Source: Caballeronia glathei (GTDB taxonomy: Bacteria; Pseudomonadota; Gammaproteobacteria; Burkholderiales; Burkholderiaceae). From it: a stretch of 64,000 nt of DNA. Under the pieces are notes generated by a model. That model did not search any database and was not told the origin of the DNA. It saw nothing but the letters and a program-made list of their open reading frames with translations. Shown here in pieces: positions 26,445-35,234 of this stretch (the stretch's first letter is position 1; the number at the start of each line of letters is the position of its first letter). Location of the stretch: contig NZ_JFHC01000032.1 of assembly GCF_000698595.1 (NCBI RefSeq), positions 1 through 64,000 on the forward strand, in the 5' to 3' direction. The position numbers and the translations under genes are program-made.

Positions 26445-27479
26445 TCACTCGCCTGCTTCAAGCAGCGCACCACCCCGCGGCTCATCGGATGCACCGCCGC
26501 GGTGCTTCTCGATCCAGTTGCGGCGGTCCTCGCGCGGCGTCACGCCGAAGCGGTCGCGGTACGCGTTCGAGAAGTGCGCCGCTGACGAAAATCCGCACGC
26601 AAGGCTGATCTGCACGACCGACTTGCTCGTGCGCTGCAACTGCGTGCGCGCCTTCGCGAGCCGCAGGTTGAGGTAGTACTTCGAGGGCATCGAGCCGAGG
26701 TATTGCCGAAAAAGCCGCTCGAGCTGGCGCCGCGAGATGCCCACGAGGCCCGCGATCTCGTCGGTGGCGAGCGGGTCCTCGATGTTCGCTTCCATCAGTT
26801 GCAACGCGTCGTTCAGGCGCGGATGGCGCTCGCCCGGCGCCGTGACGAACGGAATGCGCTGGCGCTCCTCGCCCGCGCGCAGCACGCCGATGCCGAGCGA
26901 GTCCGCAATCCGCTCCGCAAGGTCGCGCCCGTGCTCGCGCGCAATCATCGCAAGCATGAAGTCGACGCTTGCCTGGCCGCCCGCGCACGTCGCGCGGTCG
27001 CGGTCGATTTCGAAGATCTGCTGCGTAACGATGGAACGCTCGAACTCCTCCGCGAACTGCTGGTAGGTTTCCCAGTTCACCGCGACGCGATAGGCGCTCA
27101 ACTGGCCCGCCATCGCAAGCCACCACACGCCGTGGTGGATGCCGGTGACAAGCGGCGTGCGGGTCGCAACCCGCGCGAGGCTCGCGAGAAAGAGCCGGTA
27201 GTCGGCGAACTGCTGATAGCGCTCGGAGACGACGATCAGCCAGTCGCATCTGACGGCGTCGCCGAAGGCGGCGTCGGCCGGAAGCTGCGCGCCGCCCGTG
27301 AGCGGCACCGGGCGGCCGTCCCACGAGCAGATGGTCCAGTCGTAGAGCAGATGGCCGTCGATCTCGTTCGCGAGATGCAGGCTGTCGACGATCGGCCCGA
27401 TACCGCTCATCGAACAGGGCGGCAAGGCGACGATCGCGACCTGCAATGGCTTCGGCGCCGCGCCCGGATTGACGCTCAC
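26445..27479 (-). CDS. AraC-family regulator with DJ-1/PfpI sensor domain (Pseudomonas ArgR-like)
   Basis: A 344-residue GlxA-type regulator: an N-terminal class I amidotransferase-like domain (about residues 10-190, starting QVAIVALPPCSMSG) and a C-terminal AraC/XylS helix-turn-helix pair (about 225-320, ISRRQLERLFRQYL and VVQISLACGFSSAAHFSNAYRDRFG). The order aotQ-aotM-aotP-regulator matches the P. aeruginosa aot-argR operon, whose ArgR activates arginine catabolism, so the same role is inferred. The GTG start at 27479 lies four bases after the transporter ATPase stop. Confidence 0.88.
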   Translation of the reverse strand: MSVNPGAAPKPLQVAIVALPPCSMSGIGPIVDSLHLANEIDGHLLYDWTICSWDGRPVPLTGGAQLPADAAFGDAVRCDWLIVVSERYQQFADYRLFLASLARVATRTPLVTGIHHGVWWLAMAGQLSAYRVAVNWETYQQFAEEFERSIVTQQIFEIDRDRATCAGGQASVDFMLAMIAREHGRDLAERIADSLGIGVLRAGEERQRIPFVTAPGERHPRLNDALQLMEANIEDPLATDEIAGLVGISRRQLERLFRQYLGSMPSKYYLNLRLAKARTQLQRTSKSVVQISLACGFSSAAHFSNAYRDRFGVTPREDRRNWIEKHRGGASDEPRGGALLEAGE

Positions 27480-27483
27480 CGCG

Positions 27484-28275
27484 TTACTTGAGGCTGCCGG
27501 AGAGGAACTGCCTGAGCCGCTCGCTCTTCGGCGCGCTCAGCACGTCGGCGGGCGCGCCCTCTTCCTCGGTGCGGCCCTGATGCAGGAACATCACGTGATT
27601 CGACACGTTGCGCGCGAAGCCCATCTCGTGCGTCACGACGATCATCGTGCGGCCTTCCTCCGCGAGCTTCTGCATCACCTTCAGCACTTCGCCGACGAGT
27701 TCCGGGTCGAGCGCGGAGGTGGGCTCGTCGAACAGCATCACGTCCGGATGCATCGCGAGCGCGCGGGCGATGGCGACGCGCTGCTGCTGCCCGCCCGACA
27801 AATGCGACGGATACTGCTTCTCCATGCGCGGCGCGAGCCCGACCTTCTCCAGATACGTGCGCGCACGCTCCTCGGCTTCCTTCTTCGAGAGGCCGAGCAC
27901 GTGCATGGGCGCTTCCATCACGTTCTCGATGGCCGTCATGTGCGACCACAGGTTGAAGTGCTGGAAGACCATCGCGAGCTTGGTGCGCACGCGCTGCAAC
28001 TGCTTGTGATCGGCGACGTCGAGATTGCCCGCACGGTCGGCTTTCGTGCGCACGGTCTCGCCGTCGACGACGATCTGCCCCGCGTTCGGCTTTTCCAGAA
28101 AATTGATGCAGCGCAGGAACGTGCTCTTTCCCGAGCCGCTCGCGCCGATGATGCTGATCACATCGCCGGCCTTGGCCGCAAGCGAAACGCCCTTGAGCAC
28201 TTCGTTGTCGCCGTAGCGCTTGTGAATGTCCTGCGCGACGAGTTTCGTCGCGACGTCTTTGGCGGTTGGCTCCAA
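27484..28275 (-). CDS. aotP: Arginine/histidine-type ABC transporter ATPase
   Basis: A 263-residue polar amino acid importer ATPase (HisP/AotP/ArtP type). Walker A GASGSGKST, signature LSGGQQQRVAIARAL, Walker B VMLFDEPTSALDPE and the H-loop VVTHE are intact. I prefer a TTG start at 28275, eight bases after a GGGAGAG ribosome binding site. A GTG at 28317 would add 14 residues with three cysteines that look unlike the family. It couples to the two permeases upstream and the regulator downstream. Confidence 0.92.
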   Translation of the reverse strand: MEPTAKDVATKLVAQDIHKRYGDNEVLKGVSLAAKAGDVISIIGASGSGKSTFLRCINFLEKPNAGQIVVDGETVRTKADRAGNLDVADHKQLQRVRTKLAMVFQHFNLWSHMTAIENVMEAPMHVLGLSKKEAEERARTYLEKVGLAPRMEKQYPSHLSGGQQQRVAIARALAMHPDVMLFDEPTSALDPELVGEVLKVMQKLAEEGRTMIVVTHEMGFARNVSNHVMFLHQGRTEEEGAPADVLSAPKSERLRQFLSGSLK

Positions 28276-28336
28276 CTCATCTCTCCCGGGGTGACATGTG
28301 GTCCTGCATTTCGACACTGCGAATTCTAGCCGTACA

Positions 28337-29050
28337 TCAGCGGCGGCCGGCGCCGAGATAGCCCAGCCAGCGCTTTTCCGCCCGCCTGAACGCCGCGACG
28401 AGCGCGAACGAGATCGCCAGGTACATCAGCGCGGCGATCCCGAACGATTCGAACGACTGGTACGTCGCCGAATTGGCGTCGCGCGCGACCTTCAGGATAT
28501 CCGGCACGGTCGCCGTGAACGCGACGGTGGTCGCGTGCAGCATCAGGATCACTTCGTTACTGTACAGCGGCAATGAGCGGCGCAGGGCGGACGGCAGGAT
28601 CACGCGGCGGTACATCGTGAACCAGCCCATGCCGTAGGCGCGCGCCGCCTCGACCTCGCCGTGCGGAATCGCGCGGATCGCGCCGGCGAAGATCTCGGTC
28701 GTATAGGCGCAGGTGTTGAGAGCGAACGCGAGGATCGCGCAATTGAAGCCGCTGCGGAAAAACGCGTCCAGCAGCGAATGCGTGCGCACGAACTCAAGGC
28801 TGTACATGCCGGTATAGAGCAGCAGCAACTGCACATAGAGCGGCGTGCCGCGAAACACGTAGGTGTAGAAGCGCACCGGCGTGGAAACCCAGCGGTTTCG
28901 CGACACCCGCGCGCACGCGAGCGGCACCGCCGCGACGAAGCCGAGCGCAATCGACGCGACCAGCAGCCACAGCGTGACGACGAGGCCCGATGCGCGCATT
29001 CCGTCGGAATAGAGAAACGGTCGCCAGTATTCGGCAAGGATCTGGATCAT
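28337..29050 (-). CDS. aotM: Amino acid ABC transporter permease (HisM/AotM type)
   Basis: A 237-residue inner-membrane permease with about five helices and the His/Glu/Gln/Arg/opine family signature. The EAA loop (GEVEAARAYGMGWFTMYRRV) that contacts the ATPase is near residue 140. The start MIQILAEYW is the usual HisM-type start. It lies 12 bases after the partner permease and 61 bases before the ATPase gene. Confidence 0.92.
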   Translation of the reverse strand: MIQILAEYWRPFLYSDGMRASGLVVTLWLLVASIALGFVAAVPLACARVSRNRWVSTPVRFYTYVFRGTPLYVQLLLLYTGMYSLEFVRTHSLLDAFFRSGFNCAILAFALNTCAYTTEIFAGAIRAIPHGEVEAARAYGMGWFTMYRRVILPSALRRSLPLYSNEVILMLHATTVAFTATVPDILKVARDANSATYQSFESFGIAALMYLAISFALVAAFRRAEKRWLGYLGAGRR

Positions 29051-29062
29051 GACGGGCCCCGG

Positions 29063-29752
29063 TTACAGTTCAGCGTGCCGCACGCCGATGGAATAGCGGC
29101 GTTCGAGCATCATCAGCACGATGTTCGAAGCGGTGGTGATGACGAGATACGCGAGCGCCGCGATCAGGATGAAGAAGAACATGTTGAAGGTGCTCTTGCC
29201 CGCGTCCTGCGCGGCCTTGACGATATCGGCGAGGCCGATGATCGACACGAGCGCCGTCGCCTTCACGAGCACCTGCCAGTTGTTGCCGATGCCCGGCAGC
29301 GCAAAGCGCATCATCTGCGGAAACATGATGCGGCCGAACACGCGCATGCCGCTCATGCCGTACGCGCTGCCCGCTTCGAGCTGGCCGCGCGGCACGGAGA
29401 GAAACGCGCCGCGAAACGTCTCGGTGAAATAGGCGCCGTAGATGAAGCCGAGCGTGAGCACGCCGGCGGTGAACGGATCGATGTCGAACTGCGGGAGGCC
29501 GAATGCGTCGGTGAGGTTGTTTATCGCGATCTGGATGCTGTAGAAGAGCAGCAGCATCAGGACGAGATCGGGCACCGAGCGGATCAGCGTGGTGTAGGCG
29601 GTGGCGATGCCGCGCAGGAACGCATGCCGGGACAGCTTCGCGCTCGCGCCGAAGAGGCCCAGCACGACCGATACCGCGAGGGAAAGCACCGCGAGGGCGA
29701 TGGTCTGTTTGGCGCCCGCGAGAAGCAGCGGGCCATAGCCGTATAGGAACAC
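29063..29752 (-). CDS. aotQ: Amino acid ABC transporter permease (HisQ/AotQ type)
   Basis: A 229-residue permease partner of the HisM-type protein, with five predicted helices and the EAA loop GQLEAGSAYGMSGMRVFGRI. The start is a GTG at 29752 with GGAG six bases upstream. It is the first gene of the cluster in this window. No periplasmic binding protein gene precedes it: the 267 bases upstream (29753-30019) hold no gene I can support. Confidence 0.9.
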   Translation of the reverse strand: MFLYGYGPLLLAGAKQTIALAVLSLAVSVVLGLFGASAKLSRHAFLRGIATAYTTLIRSVPDLVLMLLLFYSIQIAINNLTDAFGLPQFDIDPFTAGVLTLGFIYGAYFTETFRGAFLSVPRGQLEAGSAYGMSGMRVFGRIMFPQMMRFALPGIGNNWQVLVKATALVSIIGLADIVKAAQDAGKSTFNMFFFILIAALAYLVITTASNIVLMMLERRYSIGVRHAEL

Positions 29753-30019
29753 GTGCGTCTCCGTCTGGATATGAATCGGCGTCGGCTGGATTCAAGCGGT
29801 TTCCAGCGATTGGCGCCGATAGTCGCAGGCGAAAATCAATTGCTCAAATGCGGCGGGACCGTTTTATTGCGGCGCAACACGAGGCGCGGCACGCCGCAGC
29901 CGGGCGCAATCACGCTTGCGACAAGGCTCGCGCCCGGTGGCAATCATGAAAACCCGAACACGCGCGGCGGCGTGAATTCGCAGGTTTTTGGTCGCTTTTT
30001 CGATAGAACGCGGCGCCCC

Positions 30020-30451
30020 TCAGCGGCCGTCCGCCTCGCCCGGGAGTTTGTCGCCGGCGGGCGCGGCCGCCCGCACGAGCTGCGCCACCCGGCCGTTCGC
30101 GAGCGCGATTTCAGGGCTGTCCTGCAACAACGGCAGGTATTGTTGCGCGAACTCGGCGCTGCGCGTCTTCGCCGTGAACATCGCGACGACCGCCGAGGCG
30201 ATCTCGATACGCCCCGCCGCCGTGGCCTCCTTGTCGTCGAGGACGTCGTCGAGCGCGGCGATCAGCGTGGAAAGCGGCGACAGCCAGCGATAGGCCGTGC
30301 CGTTGATCACGATCTGCAGGAATTCTCCCGGCGACACCGGCCCGAACTCGGCCTCGTGCCGCGCGCGCAGTTCGCCGAGCACGCTGCGGTGCAGCGCGAG
30401 AAGCGGATGGCGCACGTCGTTGAGAAAGGTCGTGGCGGCTTGATCGTTCAT
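30020..30451 (-). CDS. Conserved-looking hypothetical protein
   Basis: A 143-residue protein I do not recognise. It is predicted soluble and largely helical, with no signal peptide or transmembrane segment. A segment near residues 39-57 (FLQIVINGTAYRWLSPLST) and an acidic helix with DDVLDDKEATAAGR could be protein-binding. The ATG at 30451 (MNDQAATTF) was chosen over an arginine-rich extension with no start signal. It sits alone between the arginine transporter and the CSS-EAL gene. Confidence 0.65.
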   Translation of the reverse strand: MNDQAATTFLNDVRHPLLALHRSVLGELRARHEAEFGPVSPGEFLQIVINGTAYRWLSPLSTLIAALDDVLDDKEATAAGRIEIASAVVAMFTAKTRSAEFAQQYLPLLQDSPEIALANGRVAQLVRAAAPAGDKLPGEADGR

Positions 30452-30530
30452 GGCGGTGGCTCGTCGGTGAAGAGGGATGACATGACAAGTCATGACAGAT
30501 GCGTCCGCGCGCGCGGATTTCAATGCCGGC

Positions 30531-32108
30531 TCAGGCGCCGCGCGTCCTGCCCGCGTAGCGGATGAATTCGGCGGCGGTAAGCGGCGGCGAAAAGAGCCAG
30601 CCCTGGCCGAACTGCGCGCCGCGCGCATGCAGGTAGATCGCCTGCTCCTCGCGCTCGATGCCCTCCGCGACCACCTGCACCTCGAGCGTCGCCGCCATCT
30701 CGATGATATGCGACGCCACGCTGCTCGATGCCGCGTCCTGCCCGATCGTATCGACGAACGACTTGTCGATCTTGAGCCCGTCGACGCGAAAGTTCTGCAG
30801 ATGCGACAGGCTCGAATAGCCGGTGCCGAAGTCGTCGATATAGACCGGGTGGCCCGCCTCGCGAAACGCGCTGATCACTTCCTTCGCGGCCTCGGCGTCG
30901 AGAAAGCCGCGCTCGGTCGCCTCGATGCGGATCTGGTCCGGCTTCACGCCCTGCTCGGCGACGGCGGGCCTGAGATTGTCGAGAAAGCGCGGCGTGGTGA
31001 GATCGATCGCGCTCAGGTTGATCGACACGTAATACTCGCGATAGCGCGTGAGAAATTCGCCCAGTTCGAGCAGCACGGTGTCGAGCACCTGGTCGGTGAT
31101 CGCCTGGATCAGCCCGCCGTGCTCGGCAAGCGGGATGAAGTCGTCGGGACGCACGATGCGGTCGTGGTGCTTCCAGCGCACGAGCGCCTCCGCGCCCACG
31201 CAGCGGCGCGTCGCGAGATCGACGATCGGCTGGTACGCGACGATGAACTCGTGGCGGCGCACAGCGTCGGTCAGCTGGCCGCGCGGCGACATCCGCTGCA
31301 CGATGAGATACGCCACCCAGCACGCGAGCGCGATGCCGGTCGCGACGCCGCCGAAGAGCCATCCCCACGGCAGGCTGCGGATGCGCTCGGGCAGCGCCTG
31401 GCGCGGCGCGCTCACGACGACGGCGAGCGGCATCGATGTCGAACGGCGCACGACGTAGGGAGTGGTGCAGCGCACGCCGTCGTCGGGACGGCGGTAGAGC
31501 GCGAGCAGGCGCGAGGGATCGGCGCTCGGCGTCGTCGCGATCACGCGGCTCGCCTGCGTATTGATGATGCCGAGGCCGCTCGCGGTGCCGTCGACGTAGG
31601 CCGCCGGATCGGCTGCGACGTAGGAGCCGCTGCGCCCCAGCACGAGCGACGTCTCGCCGCCCGGCAGATGCAGCGGGCCGAACCACGCGCTCAGGCCGTC
31701 GCTGCCGCGCCAGTCGGGCGGCGGCAGGCGCTCTGCGTCGGGCGATGCCGCCTCCGGCCCGTGCGCGCCGCGCAGCGACGAGCATTGCAGGCGGCCGTCG
31801 TTCCCGTAGGCGCCGGCATCGCGCACCTGCCGGTGCATCAATGCGATGCGGCGAAGCTCCGTCAGGTACGAGGCCGTGCACGGCTCGCCCGCCACGCGCG
31901 CGATTTCCGCGAGCGCGCTCGACAGGCTTCGTGTGACGTCTTCTGCGCGCGCGAGCGCGGCATCGGCGACTCTGCTGAGCCGCTCGGTCTCGTCGAGCCG
32001 CAGGCTGCGTTGCGCAAGGATAAAGCCCGCTGCCGCCGGCGCAAGCGCCGCGGCCAGCACGACGACGACCAGAAGCGCCGCCAGTCCCCCGCGTTGTAGT
32101 TTGTTCAT
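30531..32108 (-). CDS. CSS-motif EAL-domain cyclic-di-GMP phosphodiesterase
   Basis: A 525-residue inner-membrane protein: transmembrane helix (about residues 8-30), a periplasmic CSS domain with the paired cysteines (EPCTAS and LQCSSL), a second helix near residue 240 and a cytoplasmic EAL domain (about 265-520). Catalytic residues are intact (EALVRW, SINLSA, DDFGTGYSSL, LKIDKSF, EGIE), so it should hydrolyse c-di-GMP. In E. coli relatives, DsbA/DsbB oxidation of the CSS cysteines controls activity. The ATG at 32108 starts MNKLQRGGLAALL. Confidence 0.92.
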   Translation of the reverse strand: MNKLQRGGLAALLVVVVLAAALAPAAAGFILAQRSLRLDETERLSRVADAALARAEDVTRSLSSALAEIARVAGEPCTASYLTELRRIALMHRQVRDAGAYGNDGRLQCSSLRGAHGPEAASPDAERLPPPDWRGSDGLSAWFGPLHLPGGETSLVLGRSGSYVAADPAAYVDGTASGLGIINTQASRVIATTPSADPSRLLALYRRPDDGVRCTTPYVVRRSTSMPLAVVVSAPRQALPERIRSLPWGWLFGGVATGIALACWVAYLIVQRMSPRGQLTDAVRRHEFIVAYQPIVDLATRRCVGAEALVRWKHHDRIVRPDDFIPLAEHGGLIQAITDQVLDTVLLELGEFLTRYREYYVSINLSAIDLTTPRFLDNLRPAVAEQGVKPDQIRIEATERGFLDAEAAKEVISAFREAGHPVYIDDFGTGYSSLSHLQNFRVDGLKIDKSFVDTIGQDAASSSVASHIIEMAATLEVQVVAEGIEREEQAIYLHARGAQFGQGWLFSPPLTAAEFIRYAGRTRGA

Positions 32109-32565
32109 TGCGTGTTGTCGCCCGGCGCCGCGTCGCGTCTTCGGCACAACGCGCGCGCCGCTGAAATGCCATCCCGTACGTATCCCGTCGCGCTCGTCGC
32201 GCGCGCCAGGCGTGCCCGACAGGCATCCGATACGTACCCGATCCGTACCCTTTCGCGCGTTCCCCCAGCGTGAATCCGGCCCGTTCGCAGCTTTGTGCAA
32301 ACGACCTAGTGTAGAGGGCCGCCGGGCCGTGGCTCAACGCTTTCTTTTATTGAAAGCATGGCTGTTTGGTGGTCTGCCGCACGGCCGCCGCGACGTTTTT
32401 TTGCGTGCGAATCAGAGTGCGCGGGACGGTTCGCCGGACAGTGGGCCGGACGGGTGCGGAACGGGCGCAGAACGGGCGCCGGGTGTGCGCTGGCAACGCG
32501 CCGGCGTGCGAAAATCGGCACCTCCACGATGCAAGCGCGCGTCTCACGCTTCAGGAATCGCTCCG
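32109..32565. other. 457-base divergent intergenic region
   Basis: It separates the CSS-EAL gene from the acetyltransferase gene and holds no convincing coding region. It contains repeated GTACGTATC-type elements near 32173-32250 and a small hairpin (GCTTTC-N7-GAAAGC, 32339-32357) without a T run. The part near 32440-32490 is GC-rich with short GGAACGGGCGC-like repeats. Confidence 0.6.
32173..32250 (-). promoter_or_regulatory. Candidate operator array upstream of the CSS-EAL gene
   Basis: On the minus strand two adjacent 11-bp units, GGGTACGGATC (32240-32250) and GGGTACGTATC (32229-32239), differ at one base. A third copy of the 9-base core GTACGTATC is present in inverted orientation at 32176-32184. 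All lie 65-142 bases before the CSS-EAL start. Confidence 0.45.
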
Positions 32566-33117
32566 ATGACCACCCGCACCGCAAACGAGCCCGCCCGCCC
32601 CGTCGTGCGCGACGCACGCCCCGCCGACTTCGACGCCATCGCCAGAATCTATGCGCACTACGTGGAGAACGCGCTCGCGACGTTCGAGGAAATCGCGCCC
32701 GCCGTCGACGAAATGCGCGCGCGCCACGCGTCGATCACCGGCGCCGGCCTGCCCTACGTCGTCGCCGAGTTGGAGGGCGCGGTGGTCGGCTATACCTATG
32801 CGACGGCGTACCGGGCGCGCTCGGCGTATCGTCACACGATCGAGGACTCGGTCTATATCGCCGACGGCTTCAACGGACGCGGCATCGGGCTCGCGCTCCT
32901 CTCGGCGTTGATCGCGCGCTGCGAAGCGGGGCCGTGGCGCCAGATGATCGCGGTGATCGGCAACAGCGGCAACGCGGGCTCGATCGCGCTCCATGCGCGG
33001 CTCGGGTTCGAGCACGTCGGCGTGCTGCGCAACGTCGGGTTCAAGCATGGCAGGTGGGTCGATACGGTGCTGATGCAGCGGCCGCTCGGGGCGGCTTCGG
33101 CGGAGGCGGCCGCGTGA
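32566..33117 (+). CDS. GNAT N-acetyltransferase (phosphinothricin acetyltransferase-like)
   Basis: A 183-residue GNAT enzyme with the typical start VVRDARPADFDAIARIYAHYV, the acetyl-CoA loop (GFNGRGIGLALL, about residue 103) and the C-terminal SIALHARLGFEHVGVLRNVGFKHGRW of the Pat/Bar subfamily. Many such proteins acetylate methionine derivatives or phosphinothricin. The native substrate is unknown. The start at 32566 follows an AGGAATCG stretch and gives normal family length. Confidence 0.87.
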   Translation: MTTRTANEPARPVVRDARPADFDAIARIYAHYVENALATFEEIAPAVDEMRARHASITGAGLPYVVAELEGAVVGYTYATAYRARSAYRHTIEDSVYIADGFNGRGIGLALLSALIARCEAGPWRQMIAVIGNSGNAGSIALHARLGFEHVGVLRNVGFKHGRWVDTVLMQRPLGAASAEAAA

Positions 33118-33283
33118 AGGCGGCTGCGGCGCCTTCCGATCCGGTTCCGCGCACGCGCTGAAGGCCGCTCCCCGCGCGATGGCGCCGCTTGCAAGAGCGC
33201 ATCGCCGGGAATATGTACCGCGCGGCGTGCGCCCCTTTCCCGTTACCATTTCAGCTTCGCCGTCCATCCAGCGCGTTTTCCAG

Positions 33284-33877
33284 TTGCCAACCTACACGCT
33301 TGCCGCCCCCGTCACCGCCGAAATCGACATCCGCAAGAGCCGGTTCATCGCGCTCGCGATTCCCGTTGCGGACCGCGCCGCCGCGATGGCCCGGCTCGAA
33401 TCGCTGCGCGCCGAGCATCCGGCGGCGACGCACGTCTGCTGGGCGCTGCTCGCGGGCGGCCAGTCGGGCATGTCGGACGACGGCGAGCCGTCCGGCACCG
33501 CCGGGCGTCCCATTCTCGAAGTGCTGCGGCATCACGAAGTCGACGGCGTGCTGGCCGCCGTCGTGCGCTACTACGGCGGCATCAAGCTCGGCGCGGGCGG
33601 GCTCGTGCGCGCCTACACCGACGCGATCGCAACCGCGATGCAGGCCGCCGAGCGCATCGAGCGCGTCGCGCGGGGCACACTGCGGGTGCAGACCGATTAC
33701 GCGGACGAAGCGCGCGTGCGCCGCTGGATCGAGCAGGAAAACGGCGAACTGGTCGAGATCGCGTACGACATGGGCGTGCGGCTCGTGATCCGCGTTCCGC
33801 TCGCGTCGCGCGAGAAGGCCGCGGCCGAGTTGCGCGACCTCACCCACGGCCGCGCGACGATCGCGCTCGACGCATGA
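33284..33877 (+). CDS. yigZ: YigZ/IMPACT-family protein
   Basis: A 197-residue protein of the UPF0029/IMPACT family. Motifs: IRKSRFIA near the N terminus, SGMSDDGEPSGTAGRPIL and VVRYYGGIKLGAGGL, which form the conserved core. A DUF1949-type C-terminal domain follows. The molecular function is not established in bacteria. I take the TTG at 33284 (LPTYTLAAP) as start because the similarity begins there. An ATG at 33179 in frame would add 35 residues. The start is uncertain. Confidence 0.8.
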   Translation: MPTYTLAAPVTAEIDIRKSRFIALAIPVADRAAAMARLESLRAEHPAATHVCWALLAGGQSGMSDDGEPSGTAGRPILEVLRHHEVDGVLAAVVRYYGGIKLGAGGLVRAYTDAIATAMQAAERIERVARGTLRVQTDYADEARVRRWIEQENGELVEIAYDMGVRLVIRVPLASREKAAAELRDLTHGRATIALDA

Positions 33878-33899
33878 CGGGCGCATGCGAGGCCACCCC

Positions 33900-34229
33900 A
33901 TGACCGGCCGCCGCTTCACACTGCGCATCGAGCCGCTCGCGCGCACCGTCGAGGTGGCCGGAGACGCGTCGCTGCTCGAAGCCGCGTCGCAGGCGGGCAT
34001 CCGTCTGCCGAGTTCGTGCCGCAACGGCACGTGCCGCGCGTGCCTGTGCCGGCTGAGTTCCGGCGAAGTGCGCTACCGGATCGAATGGCCGGGACTTGCC
34101 GCTGACGAAAAGGCGGACGGCTGGATTTTGCCGTGCGTCGCCGTCGCCGCATCGGACGTGACGATCGAGCAGCCCGCGGCGTCCGAGGAAACTGCTGCCG
34201 CCCGCCGGGTGAACTCCCGCGGCTTCTGA
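33900..34229 (+). CDS. Plant-type 2Fe-2S ferredoxin
   Basis: A 109-residue electron carrier with the chloroplast-type cluster motif: Cys40-x4-Cys45-x2-Cys48 and Cys79. No reductase domain is attached. It lies 22 bases after the YigZ gene and before rpsU. The partner is not evident. The ATG at 33900 was preferred to 33885, which adds only MRGHP. Confidence 0.88.
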   Translation: MTGRRFTLRIEPLARTVEVAGDASLLEAASQAGIRLPSSCRNGTCRACLCRLSSGEVRYRIEWPGLAADEKADGWILPCVAVAASDVTIEQPAASEETAAARRVNSRGF

Positions 34230-34421
34230 TTCCGTTCTTTGCACATTCCTTTCAGCGGACGCGGGTAATTCAGGATTGTCGTCTCTATTCAACGACCTAC
34301 GATGTGATTCCCGAGCGTCGGCACGTGATGGTCGACTCGAGCCCGTGCCGTTCGGCTCTCAAAAAGTGTACAATTGCCCTTTGCCCTAATTTCTGGCAGG
34401 GCCAGATCAACCGAGAACTCA

Positions 34422-34634
34422 ATGACTAAAGTACTGTTGAAAGAGAACGAGCCTTTCGACGTCGCCATGCGTCGGTTTCGCCGTACCGTGGAGCGCACGG
34501 GCCTGATTCAGGAACTCAAATCGCGCATGGCTTACGAAAAGCCCACCACCGAGCGCAAGCGCAAGAAAGCTGCTGCTGTCGCTCGTCTGCGCAAGCAGAT
34601 CCGCCGCGCGCAATTGCCGAAAAAGTTTTATTGA
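34422..34634 (+). CDS. rpsU: 30S ribosomal protein S21
   Basis: A 70-residue basic protein, full length for bS21, starting MTKVLLKENEPFDVAMRRF and ending KKFY. It binds near the anti-Shine-Dalgarno region of 16S rRNA and helps initiation. The ATG at 34422 is fixed by the family start. A TACAAT hexamer 48 bases upstream may be the -10 of its promoter. Codon use is more typical of a highly expressed gene (many GCT, CGT) than that of its neighbours. Confidence 0.97.
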   Translation: MTKVLLKENEPFDVAMRRFRRTVERTGLIQELKSRMAYEKPTTERKRKKAAAVARLRKQIRRAQLPKKFY

Positions 34635-34873
34635 TGCACGACACGCGTAATCGCTGATCCCGATCAGGCAGAGCGCGGCCGAGCGAAACAGCAGCCGGTC
34701 TGCTGACTGCGCCGCCGCATCGATACAGCGATTTGCGTGAATGCCCGCCCTGCCCGCGGCTCGACGCAGCGGCGTGCCCCGAAGCATGGCTTCATGCATT
34801 ACAGCGACACGGCAAGTTCATCGCGATAGCGGTTCGTACGCCGATCGTCGCGCATCAACGAATGACGAATACA

Positions 34874-34908
34874 AAAAGCCTGCATGACTTCGCGTCATGC
34901 AGGCTTTT
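34874..34908. terminator. Strong terminator downstream of rpsU
   Basis: An 11-bp perfect GC-rich stem (34878-34888 with 34894-34904) extended by A-T pairs, with A5 on the left and T4 on the right, works in both directions. It lies 240 bases past the rpsU stop. Confidence 0.85.
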
Positions 34909-35006
34909 CGTGCTTTGGGTATCGGCTTTTGCGGGAATTTACTCGTTCTGATTATTCGCCCACCGTACTTTAGCTTCGCACGACATACGAACACGCGACG
35001 CAAAAA

Positions 35007-35034
35007 CAAAAAGCCCGGCGAGCCGGGCTTTTTG
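35007..35034 (-). terminator. Terminator of tRNA-fMet
   Basis: A 12-bp perfect stem (35007-35018 with 35023-35034) has a 4-base loop and A/T runs on both sides. It lies ten bases past the tRNA 3' end on the minus strand. Confidence 0.85.
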
Positions 35035-35044
35035 TTTGAAAACT

Positions 35045-35121
<77 letters not shown>

Positions 35122-35234
35122 TCTGAAGAATTAAAGTATAGCTGAAAAGCGCGATTCAGGTCAAACGAAGATTGGCGTTTTCCCTGATGCCGGCATCGAC
35201 GGGGAGCCGCAGCGATCCGAAGATCGAGCGCCGA

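Larger units (their letters stand above)
34635..35044. other. 410-base non-coding stretch between rpsU and tRNA-fMet
   Basis: No supported gene. It holds two strong hairpin terminators (34874-34908 and 35007-35034). Short open frames here lack ribosome binding sites and family resemblance. Confidence 0.7.

Noticed and set aside
28276..28317. Longer GTG-started form of the ABC transporter ATPase
   Set aside because: The extra 14 residues with three cysteines do not resemble the family, and the TTG at 28275 has a better-placed ribosome binding site.
32339..32357. Terminator ahead of the acetyltransferase gene
   Set aside because: The stem is only 6 bp and no T run follows it.
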